A stretch of DNA of 64,000 bases from Prevotella sp. ne3005 (GCF_900110085.1 NZ_FOCK01000002.1:310001-374000), one strand, 5' to 3'; shown: positions 1 through 8,302, numbered from the stretch's first letter. Program-made: numbers and translations. Notes: generated by a model not told the origin, from the letters alone.

Positions 1-58
1 GCGACACCTTGACAAAGTTGGGTCTTGCGCCCGCTAAGATACATATTTGCTTCTCCAT
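1..58 (-). CDS. wecB: UDP-N-acetylglucosamine 2-epimerase, N-terminus only (cut by window edge)
   Basis: Reading the minus strand from an ATG at 58, the frame gives M-E-K-Q-I-C-I-L-A-G-A-R-P-N-F-V-K-V-S and then runs off the window. The hydrophobic strand followed by AGARPNFVKVS matches the conserved nucleotide-binding start of non-hydrolysing UDP-GlcNAc 2-epimerases (G-T/A-R-P-x-x-x-K). These enzymes make UDP-ManNAc for surface polysaccharides, which fits the capsule genes further right. A minus-strand TATCTTTG at 94-101 lies about 35 nt upstream and supports this start. Only 19 codons are visible, so the assignment rests on one motif plus the promoter. Confidence 0.6.
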   Translation of the reverse strand, partial: MEKQICILAGARPNFVKVS

Positions 59-93
59 AAGGCATGAATTTCTTTTTATTCTCATTTATGCCG

Positions 94-101
94 CAAAGAT
101 A
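94..101 (-). promoter_or_regulatory. -7 promoter element of the wecB-like gene
   Basis: The minus strand reads TATCTTTG, an exact match to the Bacteroidota TAnnTTTG element, placed correctly for transcription into the gene starting at 58. It diverges from the promoter at 121-152. Confidence 0.55.
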
Positions 102-120
102 AGAAATTTTCGCGAAATAA

Positions 121-152
121 TTTGGTTATTACATTTTTTTTTTATAATTTTG
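121..152 (+). promoter_or_regulatory. Primary sigma promoter of the propeller sensor gene
   Basis: TTTG at 121-124 and TAATTTTG at 145-152 are separated by 20 nt, the usual spacing of the Bacteroidota -33/-7 pair. A longer upstream start for the gene would lie inside this promoter, so it decides in favour of the ATG at 183. Confidence 0.6.
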
Positions 153-182
153 CAGAGTAATATGATAACAGACTATTACCTT

Positions 183-2885
183 ATGAATAAGAGTTTCAGA
201 CATATACAACAGCTGCTTATGCTATGGCTGCTCCTGCTACCGCTCACAGCAGGCGCCCAGCCGCTGCGGGCTATCCACACCCACCTCTCCACCAAGGACG
301 GCCTCTGCAGCAATGCCATCTCCGCGATAAGACAGGATGATTACGGTTACCTCTGGATTGCCACCTGGAACGGTCTCTCACGCTATGACGGCTACGAGTT
401 CTACAACTACCGCATGGGTAGCGGCAGCGGCGTAAAACATCTGCACAACCGCCTGCTCGACATCCGTATCGACCAGTTCCAGAACATTTGGATGCACATG
501 TACGACAATCGTGTGTTTGTGCTCAACCGCCATACCGATAAGATTATCAACCCCTTCGAGGGGAAGGTTGGTTACGAGGAGTTCCTTCTGGGCAGTAGAA
601 TCCTGACCACCTCAAAGGGTGAGGTGCTGTTGAACATCCGCGACGTGGGTCTCTATGTGGCACATCTCGACCCTAACGACGGACTGAAGTCCACGTTGGT
701 CGACACCCACGGCATGAAGATTGGATGTATGGCCGAGGGCGTTGATGACGATGTGTGGCTGGGTACGACCCAGGGGATCTATCGCGGCATCCGCAAGACG
801 ATGGCCCTCGACACATTATCAATACTAACTCATGAAGAGGTGACAGCCCTATGCGTCAACGCCTATTCCCTCTATGCCGCCACTAAACAAGGTGCCATCT
901 ACAGGATCACCTTCCCCACAAAAATCCAGCAAATCAGGAAACCCACTGGAAAGACGGTGTTCAACATGTTCTTCGACAGTCACGGTCTGCTGTGGTTCTG
1001 CGACGACCAGATGGGTGCCTCGTATCTGAACATCGAGACGGGCAAAGAAAAGCACTTCCAGCAGTTTGTGCCCGTGCCAGAAAGAGACGGTCGCGGCGGT
1101 GAGTTCAATGAGGTGAACGACCGCGTTTGGATTCTGATGAACAACGGCGGCTACGGCTACTACAACCGCGAGGCCGACTGCGTGGAGCACTTCTATAACG
1201 ACCCCATGGAATCATGGAGCATCTCGAACACCGTCTACGCCTCGTTAGAGATGCCTGAAGGTGTGGTGTGGGAATCGACGAGCAGCCGCGGACTCGACAA
1301 GTTGGAGTTGCAGAAGAATAACATTGTACGCAGGAAACCCATCCCCAATGCCACCTCTACGGAGGAGAACGAGATTCGAGCGATGTACTACGACAAAGAA
1401 CGTAAGCTGCTGCTCTTAGGCAACAAGCGCAGTAGCCTGTTCCTCTACCACGACAACGGTCAGAAGAGCGTCATCACCCACGACTCAAAAGGCGACCCCT
1501 TAGGACGCCTCTACGGTATCTCGAAAGACTCGCAGGGGAACTACTGGATCTGTTCGAAGGATAACGGTGTCTATAAGATGATGCCCAACGGCAGTGGATG
1601 GACGCTGAAGAACTATCGCCACGAGGATGGTAACCCCATGAGCATGAGCAGCAGTGCCGCCTATGAGGCTGTGGAGGATAAGGATGGTAACATTTGGATC
1701 GCCACCTATGGCGGCGGCGTGAATCTGCTGACAAAGGAGAACATGGCGAAGGATGCGTTCCTGCATCCCCTGCGCGGTATGGCAGACTATCCAGAAAGAG
1801 CCTACCAAAAGGTGAGAACCATCGAGGCCGACCCAGACGGTAAAGTGTGGGCAGGTACCACCGACGGTATTCTTGAACTCTCGTATGAAAACAAGAAGGT
1901 CGTGGTAAAAGAACTGGAGATGTCGACAGAAACAGGTTCTGCACCCCTGAGCATCGACATCATCTGTATCCGTCGCGACAACAAGGGGTCGATGTGGGTA
2001 GGCACCAACGGTGGCGGCATCGCCCACACACACAATAAGGATAAGAACGGCCGCTGGGAGATGCACATCTTCGATGCAGGCAACGGACTGCCGTCAGAAG
2101 AGATTCGCAGCATCACCTTTGACGAGAAGGGTAACACTTGGTTTGCCGCCGAACATATCATCTGCTCGTTTAATGCCGAGAAGCACATCTTCACATCCTT
2201 CGCAGAACTCGACGGTCTCGACGATACACGTATCTCAGAAGGCGGTGCCATCATGACCGGCAACGGCAATATCCTCTTCGGTACACTCGACGGATATTAT
2301 GAGGTGGACCGCCAGAAGCTGATGGCTTCGGACGGAGCTCTACTGAAGCTGCAGATTACAGGATTCCTGTTGAGCGACGAATGGCAGAGTCCCCGTCTGG
2401 GCAGCAAGATAGACTACTACGTACCGGGCAGCACGCATGTGAGAGTTCCCTCTGAAGCCAGCAATTTCGGTTTCCGCTTTGCAGCGATGAACTACCAGTT
2501 GCAGCATCGCGTACATTATCAATATATGCTTGAGGGCTACGACAAAGACTGGCGCAATGCAGAGAAGGACCGGACTGCCACCTATTTCGACGTGCCCTCA
2601 GGCACCTACGTTTTTAAAGTTAAGGCATTCCTGTTGGAGTCGCCCGACAAATATGATATCCGAAGCATCGAGGTAGATGTGAGGAGCGCCCTACCGTTAG
2701 GACCTTTATTCAAGTGGGTGCTAGGCATCATGTTGTTGCTGTTGACAGCCTTCTTCGTTTATAAGTTCAACAAGGAATTCAAGCGGAAGATTGAATTCCC
2801 TGTAGAGAAGAAGTCCGACAAGGGCGACGATGAAGACAGTTATGAGATTATCGACGTAGACAAATTGGGAGAAGAAGAACAATAA
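183..2885 (+). CDS. Two-component-type propeller sensor (Reg_prop, Y_Y_Y) without an output domain
   Basis: The product is 900 aa. A signal peptide ends near A-G-A-Q (about residue 26). It is followed by roughly ten repeated propeller strands of the form x-h-W-x-x-T-x-x-G-h (for example YLWIATWNGL, NIWIATYGGGV, MWVGTNGGGI), which form the paired periplasmic beta-propellers of hybrid two-component systems. A Y_Y_Y domain (around residues 740-840) and one membrane helix (around 845-865) follow. The protein ends with about 40 charged cytoplasmic residues. There is no histidine kinase, receiver or AraC domain, so it is either a sensor that needs a separate partner or a family member that lost its output. 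The frame is open upstream to base 9, but the promoter at 121-152 and the signal peptide favour 183. It stands alone, divergent from the wecB-like gene. Confidence 0.85.
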   Translation: MNKSFRHIQQLLMLWLLLLPLTAGAQPLRAIHTHLSTKDGLCSNAISAIRQDDYGYLWIATWNGLSRYDGYEFYNYRMGSGSGVKHLHNRLLDIRIDQFQNIWMHMYDNRVFVLNRHTDKIINPFEGKVGYEEFLLGSRILTTSKGEVLLNIRDVGLYVAHLDPNDGLKSTLVDTHGMKIGCMAEGVDDDVWLGTTQGIYRGIRKTMALDTLSILTHEEVTALCVNAYSLYAATKQGAIYRITFPTKIQQIRKPTGKTVFNMFFDSHGLLWFCDDQMGASYLNIETGKEKHFQQFVPVPERDGRGGEFNEVNDRVWILMNNGGYGYYNREADCVEHFYNDPMESWSISNTVYASLEMPEGVVWESTSSRGLDKLELQKNNIVRRKPIPNATSTEENEIRAMYYDKERKLLLLGNKRSSLFLYHDNGQKSVITHDSKGDPLGRLYGISKDSQGNYWICSKDNGVYKMMPNGSGWTLKNYRHEDGNPMSMSSSAAYEAVEDKDGNIWIATYGGGVNLLTKENMAKDAFLHPLRGMADYPERAYQKVRTIEADPDGKVWAGTTDGILELSYENKKVVVKELEMSTETGSAPLSIDIICIRRDNKGSMWVGTNGGGIAHTHNKDKNGRWEMHIFDAGNGLPSEEIRSITFDEKGNTWFAAEHIICSFNAEKHIFTSFAELDGLDDTRISEGGAIMTGNGNILFGTLDGYYEVDRQKLMASDGALLKLQITGFLLSDEWQSPRLGSKIDYYVPGSTHVRVPSEASNFGFRFAAMNYQLQHRVHYQYMLEGYDKDWRNAEKDRTATYFDVPSGTYVFKVKAFLLESPDKYDIRSIEVDVRSALPLGPLFKWVLGIMLLLLTAFFVYKFNKEFKRKIEFPVEKKSDKGDDEDSYEIIDVDKLGEEEQ

Positions 2886-2899
2886 AAAATGCTAAAAGG

Positions 2900-2931
2900 T
2901 TTGGCTGATTCAAGAAATAGCCGTATCTTTG
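2900..2931 (+). promoter_or_regulatory. Promoter for the structured RNA upstream of ribE
   Basis: TTTG at 2900-2903 and TATCTTTG at 2924-2931 are separated by 20 nt, an exact Bacteroidota promoter. Transcription would begin around 2937-2940, just before the RNA that is closed by complementary ends. It does not sit next to any start codon. Confidence 0.6.
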
Positions 2932-2937
2932 CAAACA

Positions 2938-3152
2938 GAAAAGAATAAGAGAACGATAATACGGGTCGTGCCGCATAGATCGGGATACTCTACATTAACA
3001 AAAACAAACCGGGATCGTTTCCCTTGCCAATGGCGGGCCACAGTCATCCCCACGGGAGAGCAGTAATGCCGGTGGATTACAACAGCAGGGAGCACCCACA
3101 TCGTGTGAAACAGGAGTTTTCACCAAATCATCGGCACGAACCCGCTTTTTTT
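2938..3152 (+). ncRNA. Candidate structured RNA, 6S-like (or ribE leader)
   Basis: About 210 nt without a convincing ORF lie between an exact promoter (2900-2931) and a T-run (3145-3151). The ends are complementary: CGGGTCGTGCCG (2962-2973) pairs with CGGCACGAACCCG (3132-3144) with one bulged A. Internal hairpins include GTAAT/ATTAC (3063-3080) and GTGAAAC with GTTTTCAC (about 3104-3122). A long rod closed by a terminal stem and ending in a T-run is the architecture of 6S RNA, and Bacteroidales carry a divergent 6S-type RNA (the Bacteroidales-1 motif, from memory). The alternative is a cis-acting ribE leader, since ribE has no promoter of its own that I can see. It does not match the FMN riboswitch core. 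Extent and identity are inferred. Confidence 0.55.
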
Positions 3153-3174
3153 ATTAAAACAATTTTATATCGAT

Positions 3175-3774
3175 ATGTTTTCTGGAATAGTTGAAGAGTT
3201 TGCTACGGTTGTAGCGATAAAGAAAGACCGCGAGAATATTGATTTTACGTTGAAGTGCTCGTTTGTCGACGAGCTGAAGATTGACCAGAGCATCGCTCAT
3301 AACGGCGTGTGCCTGACGGTGGTGGAAATCAAGGACGGCACCTATGTGGTAACGGCCATGAAGGAAACCCTCGACCGCTCGAACCTCGGTCTGCTAAAGG
3401 TAGGCGACAAGGTGAATGTGGAACGCTCGATGCTGATGAACGGACGATTGGACGGTCATATTGTACAGGGGCATGTGGACGAGACTGCAAAGTGTATCGC
3501 GATGGAGGATGCCGATGGTAGTACTTACTTCACATTTGAGTATCCCGAGGATCGTGAGATGGCGAAGAAAGGCTACTTCACGGTGGATAAAGGCTCGGTA
3601 ACGGTAAACGGTGTCAGCCTGACGGTCTGCAATCCCACTACGAATACTTTCCAGGTGGCCATTATCCCCTACACCTTTGAGCACACGAACTTCTGTGACA
3701 TCAAGGTGGGAACGGTCGTCAATCTGGAATTTGATATTCTCGGCAAGTATATTGCGAGATTACAGAGTCTGTAA
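3175..3774 (+). CDS. ribE: Riboflavin synthase alpha subunit
   Basis: The protein is 199 aa, the normal size. It catalyses dismutation of two 6,7-dimethyl-8-ribityllumazine molecules to riboflavin, the last step of the pathway, in the cytosol. It starts with the diagnostic MFSGIVEE, and two homologous lumazine-binding barrels follow. The first carries NGVCLTVV and the second VNGVSLTV, each with a downstream ligand-contact segment. The start at 3175 matches the family N-terminus exactly. No TAnnTTTG is visible between the upstream RNA and the start, so transcription may read through from 2900-2931. Its 3' end overlaps the convergent phosphatase gene by 15 nt. Confidence 0.95.
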   Translation: MFSGIVEEFATVVAIKKDRENIDFTLKCSFVDELKIDQSIAHNGVCLTVVEIKDGTYVVTAMKETLDRSNLGLLKVGDKVNVERSMLMNGRLDGHIVQGHVDETAKCIAMEDADGSTYFTFEYPEDREMAKKGYFTVDKGSVTVNGVSLTVCNPTTNTFQVAIIPYTFEHTNFCDIKVGTVVNLEFDILGKYIARLQSL

Positions 3775-4407
3775 GAGTTCTGACGGAGCGGAGATGAAAG
3801 TCTTCGCTCCGTTTGCTTTCAGGAAGTCCTTGTCGCGAAAGCCCCATAGTACACTGATACAAGGCAGACCGGCATTCGCTGCCGTCTGGATATCCACATC
3901 GCTGTCGCCAACATAGACGGCGTTTTGCTTTTCTACGCCTAACTGGCGAAGAGAGGCAATGACGGTATCAGGGGCGGGCTTTTTGCGAATACCGGCAGCT
4001 TCGTTCTCACCGATGGCCACCTCGATGGTATCGGAGAAGAAATGCTGACAGAGTTCCTGTGTAGCTGCCATCATCTTATTACTCACCACAGCCAGACGGC
4101 ACCCTTTGGCCTTTAGGGCTGCCAACGTCTCAGGGATACCCTCATAGGGACGTGTGGTGTCGAGTGAATGCTGCATGTAATAGTGGCGAAAGGTGGCGAA
4201 AGTAGCCTCAAACTGAGGATTGGCTTCGCCTTCGGGAATAGCCCGTTCCATCAGTTTCCTAACACCATTGCCCACAAAACGACGCACATCGTCGATAGTG
4301 TGTTCAGGCATACCATGCGTCCGCAACGCATAGTTCACGGATGCCGCCAGATCACCTAACGTATCCAACAGCGTCCCATCCAAATCAAATATATAAGTCG
4401 AAAACAC
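3760..4407 (-). CDS. gph: HAD-family phosphoglycolate phosphatase-like hydrolase
   Basis: The protein is 215 aa. Motif I is FDLDGTLLDT near the N-terminus (nucleophile Asp and the second Asp), followed by a helical cap. Motif II is VVSNK around residue 110, the motif III Lys lies in RKKPAPD, and motif IV is VGDSDVDIQTA around residue 168. This is the Gph/PGMB-type HAD layout. The substrate is most likely 2-phosphoglycolate or another small phosphomonoester. The start codon is GTG, since no in-frame ATG lies upstream. It begins 19 nt after the malQ stop and is probably cotranscribed with malQ. A purine-rich repeat fills the junction. Confidence 0.85.
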   Translation of the reverse strand: MFSTYIFDLDGTLLDTLGDLAASVNYALRTHGMPEHTIDDVRRFVGNGVRKLMERAIPEGEANPQFEATFATFRHYYMQHSLDTTRPYEGIPETLAALKAKGCRLAVVSNKMMAATQELCQHFFSDTIEVAIGENEAAGIRKKPAPDTVIASLRQLGVEKQNAVYVGDSDVDIQTAANAGLPCISVLWGFRDKDFLKANGAKTFISAPSELLQTL

Positions 4408-4412
4408 CTTTT

Positions 4413-4435
4413 ACCTTTTTACTTTTTTACCTTTT
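4413..4435 (-). repeat. Purine-rich short repeat, copy 1 (malQ-gph junction)
   Basis: On the minus strand this 23-mer consists of GGTAAAAA/AGTAAAAA-type units. It is identical to 8217-8239 on the plus strand. It covers the last malQ codon and the whole spacer, and supplies the only purine-rich tract in front of the gph GTG. Confidence 0.7.
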
Positions 4436-7057
4436 ACTCCTCGTAATGATCGTACGCACCTTATTATTATATTTGTCGGCCTTCAGCAGCTCGTCGATGG
4501 TGAGATGCATGCGATACTTCCAATGGTTATAAGCATCGCTGGGCACGTTGATACGCTCCTCTCGTGGATGTTTCGAGCGCAGTTCCCCATCCATCGCCAG
4601 CCAGTCTTGTAAGGAGAGGATGCACAGCATCGAGGGACAATAGAGGTGGCGTGCGATAATCTCCTCAGCCAGATGAGCCGGCAGATGCTCTGGTGCTCGT
4701 CCCTGTTTCTGAAGCATGGTGATATAGAAACGTTGGGTTCGCTCGGGATTCTCCTCCCACCAAAGGCGCAGAGGCGACATATCGTGGGTAGAGAAAGTAG
4801 CCACGCTGCGATAGGGATTACCATCAAGATGGGTAAACTCAAAGCCGCTCTGCTTGGGCATCGACTGAATCTCGAGCGTAAGGATGCGGAGATTGTCGAG
4901 TACAGGAGCCACACAGTCGGGCAACATTCCCAAATCCTCAGCACAACAGAGCATACGCGTCTCACCAAACACCTCACTCAAACGATGCATTGCCAGATCG
5001 CCCCAGAAGAGGTTGTGGCGCTGATAGTAATAGTTGTTGTACAGGCGCATGAAGGCATCTTTATCCTCAGCTGAGAGTGATTCAAATACAGGCTCCTGAA
5101 GAACGCCGATACGTGGATGATACATCTCTGGTTGTTGGGGATCTTCAAGGAAGAGTACACTACTGATGAGGCGATAGAGCCCATCGCGAATCCAGAGACT
5201 GTTCTCGTCTCCCCTACCCTCAAAGGCATCGCGTATCTTCTTCTGAGTGTTGTATTCTGCCTTCAGGTCGTAGAGGCCATAGGCACGAAGAACAAGGAAG
5301 TTCTCGCGAACATAAGGTGCATGCATGCCAAAGAGACGATCGAGCACACGGTCGTTGATGAAGGGCTTGGTGAAGAGAGCTTTTCTGAAGGGAAGACCAA
5401 AGTATTCTATCTCTTCCACCGTCATCGGCAGTGCGGGTGAGAAATGACCCAAAACACCAAAGACAGCATCCTCGGGAATCTCCCAGATACGGAAGAAGCC
5501 CAACACGTGGTCGATACGAATGGCATCGAAATATTGAGCCATCCAGCGAAGCCTGCGGTGGAACCAGTCTACCAGATTCTCACCTTTCGATTTTTGTTTT
5601 TCACTCCAATCATAAGTTGGGAATCCCCAATTCTGACCATAATGGGAGAAAGCATCTGGAGGTGCACCTGTCTGGGCATCGAGATGGAAGAGTTCTGGAT
5701 GAGTGGCCGTCTCCACACTATTCCGATTCACCCCAATCGGCACATCACCTTTAATGATAACTCCCTTCGAACGGGCATAATCGGCAGCCGCTTTCAACTG
5801 GAGGTGAAGGTGATACTGGAGATAATAAACCATCTGCACTGGCTGCTTCAGCCACAGTGCATAAGGTTCCAGCCAATCCTTATTATCGTCAAACCAAGTC
5901 TGGAACTCTTTGGAGTCAAGCGTCTGCTGACCACGTTCTGAAAATATCTCTTGAACATAGACGGACTTCACACGATCCACCGCTTCATAATCACTATAAT
6001 TGAGATTGTTAAGTTCCTGACGCTGACGACGATATGCCGTCATCTTCGCCTTACTCTTAAGCGAGCCCAAAGCCTCAAGATCGATGTAATGTGGATGGAG
6101 CGCGAAGGCTGATACGATGTTATATGGATAGGAGTCGCACCAGTTGTGAGAGGACGTTGTATCGTTGACAGGCAGAATCTGGATGACCTTCATCCCTGTG
6201 GTTACAGCCCAATCGACGAAGTGTTTCAGATCGCCGAAATCGCCCACGCCGTAAGAACGGTCTGTACGCAAAGAAAAGACAGGTACAGCCACACCGGCAG
6301 CACGCCAAGTCCGTTCCTTCACCCTGAGGTTTTCACCATAAGCAACCAATACCGTTCCATCAGGTACCGCATTCTGGTCGGGTGGCAGAAGCCCCTCGGT
6401 AGTGCGGTTATCACCCTCCTCCCATGTCAGCAACGCATGGGTTGCATCATCAACAATCACATATTTATATTCGATGGGCAATAGTACAGCATCGACATTG
6501 ACGGAGAGCAGCCAGTCATAACAGCCTATATGCTCCATCTTCAGATAACGCGCTGGATTCCAACTTCCTAAGGCAGGATGGTTTCCGATAACCGCCAACG
6601 ACTGTCCCTTCAGCAACTGAGGGGCAGAGACGCGGAAGATAACGGTCTTTCGATAGAGCGGCACCCGCAAGGCCTTTACCTCCTCCTCTTGAGGCATAAA
6701 GGCCATCGTCCTATAGGCTTGACTGTAAAGATGATATTGAAGAGGCACCTCGCGCCATAGATCGGCCATCACGTAGTTCTTCGAAGAATCAAAATAAAAG
6801 GTACGTGGTATCGCAGTCCACTCTTTTCGCAGAACGTGGCCATCGGCATCCTCTACCTGATAATAATAGGAAAACGACACAAGGGGATGCTGTCGCGACT
6901 CATGCGCAGAGGTTTCCAATTCCCACTGCCATCCGTCGCTGGTAAGCATCATCTGCCGACTCGAGCGCTCTGTCCCGTCAAGGCTGCGGTAGGTGATATA
7001 CACAAAGAGGTTTTCGCCCCATTTTGTGCCATAGTTAATAGCAAACTTCAGTTTCAT
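4427..7057 (-). CDS. malQ: 4-alpha-glucanotransferase with two N-terminal starch-binding domains (GH77)
   Basis: The product is 876 aa. It transfers alpha-1,4-glucan segments during maltodextrin and glycogen metabolism. Two CBM20-like beta domains (about residues 1-120 and 125-260) precede a GH77 barrel, the DPE2-like layout usual in Bacteroidales. Visible GH77 motifs are GDVPIGVNRNS, the segment with RIDHVLGFFR (nucleophile Asp), CCAEDLG (acid/base Glu) and STHDMSPLR (stabilising Asp). A minus-strand TATCTTTG at 7074-7081 puts the transcription start near 7067. This excludes the upstream in-frame ATGs at 7084 and 7072 and selects MKLKF at 7057, with a leader of about 10 nt. gph follows on the same strand. 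Confidence 0.93.
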   Translation of the reverse strand: MKLKFAINYGTKWGENLFVYITYRSLDGTERSSRQMMLTSDGWQWELETSAHESRQHPLVSFSYYYQVEDADGHVLRKEWTAIPRTFYFDSSKNYVMADLWREVPLQYHLYSQAYRTMAFMPQEEEVKALRVPLYRKTVIFRVSAPQLLKGQSLAVIGNHPALGSWNPARYLKMEHIGCYDWLLSVNVDAVLLPIEYKYVIVDDATHALLTWEEGDNRTTEGLLPPDQNAVPDGTVLVAYGENLRVKERTWRAAGVAVPVFSLRTDRSYGVGDFGDLKHFVDWAVTTGMKVIQILPVNDTTSSHNWCDSYPYNIVSAFALHPHYIDLEALGSLKSKAKMTAYRRQRQELNNLNYSDYEAVDRVKSVYVQEIFSERGQQTLDSKEFQTWFDDNKDWLEPYALWLKQPVQMVYYLQYHLHLQLKAAADYARSKGVIIKGDVPIGVNRNSVETATHPELFHLDAQTGAPPDAFSHYGQNWGFPTYDWSEKQKSKGENLVDWFHRRLRWMAQYFDAIRIDHVLGFFRIWEIPEDAVFGVLGHFSPALPMTVEEIEYFGLPFRKALFTKPFINDRVLDRLFGMHAPYVRENFLVLRAYGLYDLKAEYNTQKKIRDAFEGRGDENSLWIRDGLYRLISSVLFLEDPQQPEMYHPRIGVLQEPVFESLSAEDKDAFMRLYNNYYYQRHNLFWGDLAMHRLSEVFGETRMLCCAEDLGMLPDCVAPVLDNLRILTLEIQSMPKQSGFEFTHLDGNPYRSVATFSTHDMSPLRLWWEENPERTQRFYITMLQKQGRAPEHLPAHLAEEIIARHLYCPSMLCILSLQDWLAMDGELRSKHPREERINVPSDAYNHWKYRMHLTIDELLKADKYNNKVRTIITRSKR

Positions 7058-7073
7058 AAGCCATATTTTCATG

Positions 7074-7081
7074 CAAAGATA
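7074..7081 (-). promoter_or_regulatory. malQ -7 element
   Basis: Minus-strand TATCTTTG. It lies 17 nt from the chosen malQ ATG and overlaps the next upstream in-frame ATG region, so it decides the start. Confidence 0.6.
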
Positions 7082-7123
7082 CAAATAATTGCGAATAAAT
7101 CACGAATAATTAAGAGAATTTTG

Positions 7124-7152
7124 TAACTTTGCGAAGAAATGTCGTAACTTTG
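7124..7152 (+). promoter_or_regulatory. Two tandem -7 elements upstream of mltG
   Basis: TAACTTTG occurs at 7124-7131 and again at 7145-7152. The copies are exactly 21 nt apart (two helical turns), and each is followed by GC. Both point to mltG. The shared context GTAACTTTGC suggests a duplicated promoter. Confidence 0.55.
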
Positions 7153-7171
7153 CAGCAATTTTAGAAGAATC

Positions 7172-8203
7172 ATGAAGATCAAGAAGTTAAAAAAGAAAGT
7201 TTACCTGATACCTATCGTTATCTGTCTCATAGGTATCCTGCTCCTGGGCTACTACTTTTTCATGGATAGTTTCTCAAAGGTAGAAGAGACGACGTATGTC
7301 TATATCGACGATAACGACAACATCGACTCTGTCTGTGCGAAACTGAGTCCCATTGCCAATGCCCACGCCATGATGGCCTTCCAGACGATGGCCCGTCACG
7401 GTGGATATGCCGAGAAGATTCGTACAGGCCGCTATGCTATCGTACACGGCGAGAACACCATCACCATCTACCGTCACCTGAAGAATGGCCATCAGGAACC
7501 CGTCATGCTGACGATTCCCGAGAGTCGCACGACAGACAGACTGGCCGGTGCGTTAGGGAAGAAACTGATGATGGATAGTACGGCACTGGCCATCTGCCTG
7601 AAGGACAATGATTTCTGCCAGCGTTGGGGATATGATACGACAACCATCGCTTGTATGTTCGTGCCCAACACCTATGAGGTCTATTGGAACACCACCATCG
7701 AGCACCTGATGGACCGTATGCAGAAAGAGCACCAACGATTCTGGAATAATGAGCGTCAGGCCAAGGCCCAAGCTATCGGACTAAGCCCCAACGAAGTATG
7801 TACAATGGCCAGTATCATCGATGAGGAGACTGCCAACAATGCAGAAAAGCCCATGATTGCAGGTATGTACCTGAACCGCCTGAAGACAGGTATGCCTCTG
7901 CAGGCAGACCCCACGATTAAATTTGCCATGCAAGACTTCGCCCTGCGTCGCATCTATCATGATATGTTGACCTATAACAGTCCCTACAACACCTACCAGA
8001 ACATAGGGCTGCCCCCTGGTCCCATTAAGATTGCTTCGGTGGCAGGTATCGATGCTGTTCTGAACAGGGTGAATCATGACTATCTGTACATGTGTGCTAA
8101 AGAGGATTTCTCTGGTACTCATAATTTCGCCAAGACCTATTCAGAACACTTGAAGAATGCCGCCAAATACAGCAAAGCACTCAACGAACGGGGAATCAAG
8201 TAA
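7172..8203 (+). CDS. mltG: Endolytic murein transglycosylase MltG (YceG family)
   Basis: The protein is 343 aa. It cleaves nascent peptidoglycan strands and is thought to set glycan chain length. A short basic N-terminus and one membrane helix (about residues 8-32) anchor it in the inner membrane. The periplasmic part shows the YceG signature: PNTYEVYW (about residue 168), MASIIDEET (about 212-220, holding the catalytic Glu), MYLNRL and LQADPTIKF, and a C-terminal YNTYQNIGLPPGPI. The length is normal for the family. It is transcribed divergently from malQ. Confidence 0.93.
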   Translation: MKIKKLKKKVYLIPIVICLIGILLLGYYFFMDSFSKVEETTYVYIDDNDNIDSVCAKLSPIANAHAMMAFQTMARHGGYAEKIRTGRYAIVHGENTITIYRHLKNGHQEPVMLTIPESRTTDRLAGALGKKLMMDSTALAICLKDNDFCQRWGYDTTTIACMFVPNTYEVYWNTTIEHLMDRMQKEHQRFWNNERQAKAQAIGLSPNEVCTMASIIDEETANNAEKPMIAGMYLNRLKTGMPLQADPTIKFAMQDFALRRIYHDMLTYNSPYNTYQNIGLPPGPIKIASVAGIDAVLNRVNHDYLYMCAKEDFSGTHNFAKTYSEHLKNAAKYSKALNERGIK

Positions 8204-8216
8204 AGGGAAAAAAGCA

Positions 8217-8239
8217 AAAAGGTAAAAAAGTAAAAAGGT
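8217..8239 (+). repeat. Purine-rich short repeat, copy 2 (mltG-glnS spacer)
   Basis: This 23-mer is identical to the minus-strand sequence at 4413-4435. It sits 14 nt after the mltG stop and before the glnS promoter. No hairpin is seen. Confidence 0.7.
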
Positions 8240-8266
8240 TCTTGCAGGAGTTTCGAGAAAAATTCG

Positions 8267-8274
8267 TAATTTTG
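8267..8274 (+). promoter_or_regulatory. glnS operon -7 element
   Basis: TAATTTTG followed by GCAGCC, 29 nt before the glnS ATG at 8303. It probably also drives the TPR and DedA genes, which follow with gaps of 0 and 2 nt. Confidence 0.5.
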
Positions 8275-8302
8275 CAGCCGCAAATAAAAGATAAGGTATA
8301 AT

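Noticed and set aside
849..2522. Several antisense and out-of-frame ORFs across the propeller sensor gene
   Set aside because: They overlap a gene with clear repeated domain motifs, and their products are low-complexity in His, Val or Ser with no promoter.
2938..3174. FMN riboswitch upstream of ribE
   Set aside because: The position would fit, but the conserved RFN core segments (GGGCAGGG...CCGGCGGU and the GCCGAC...AGUC blocks) are not present.
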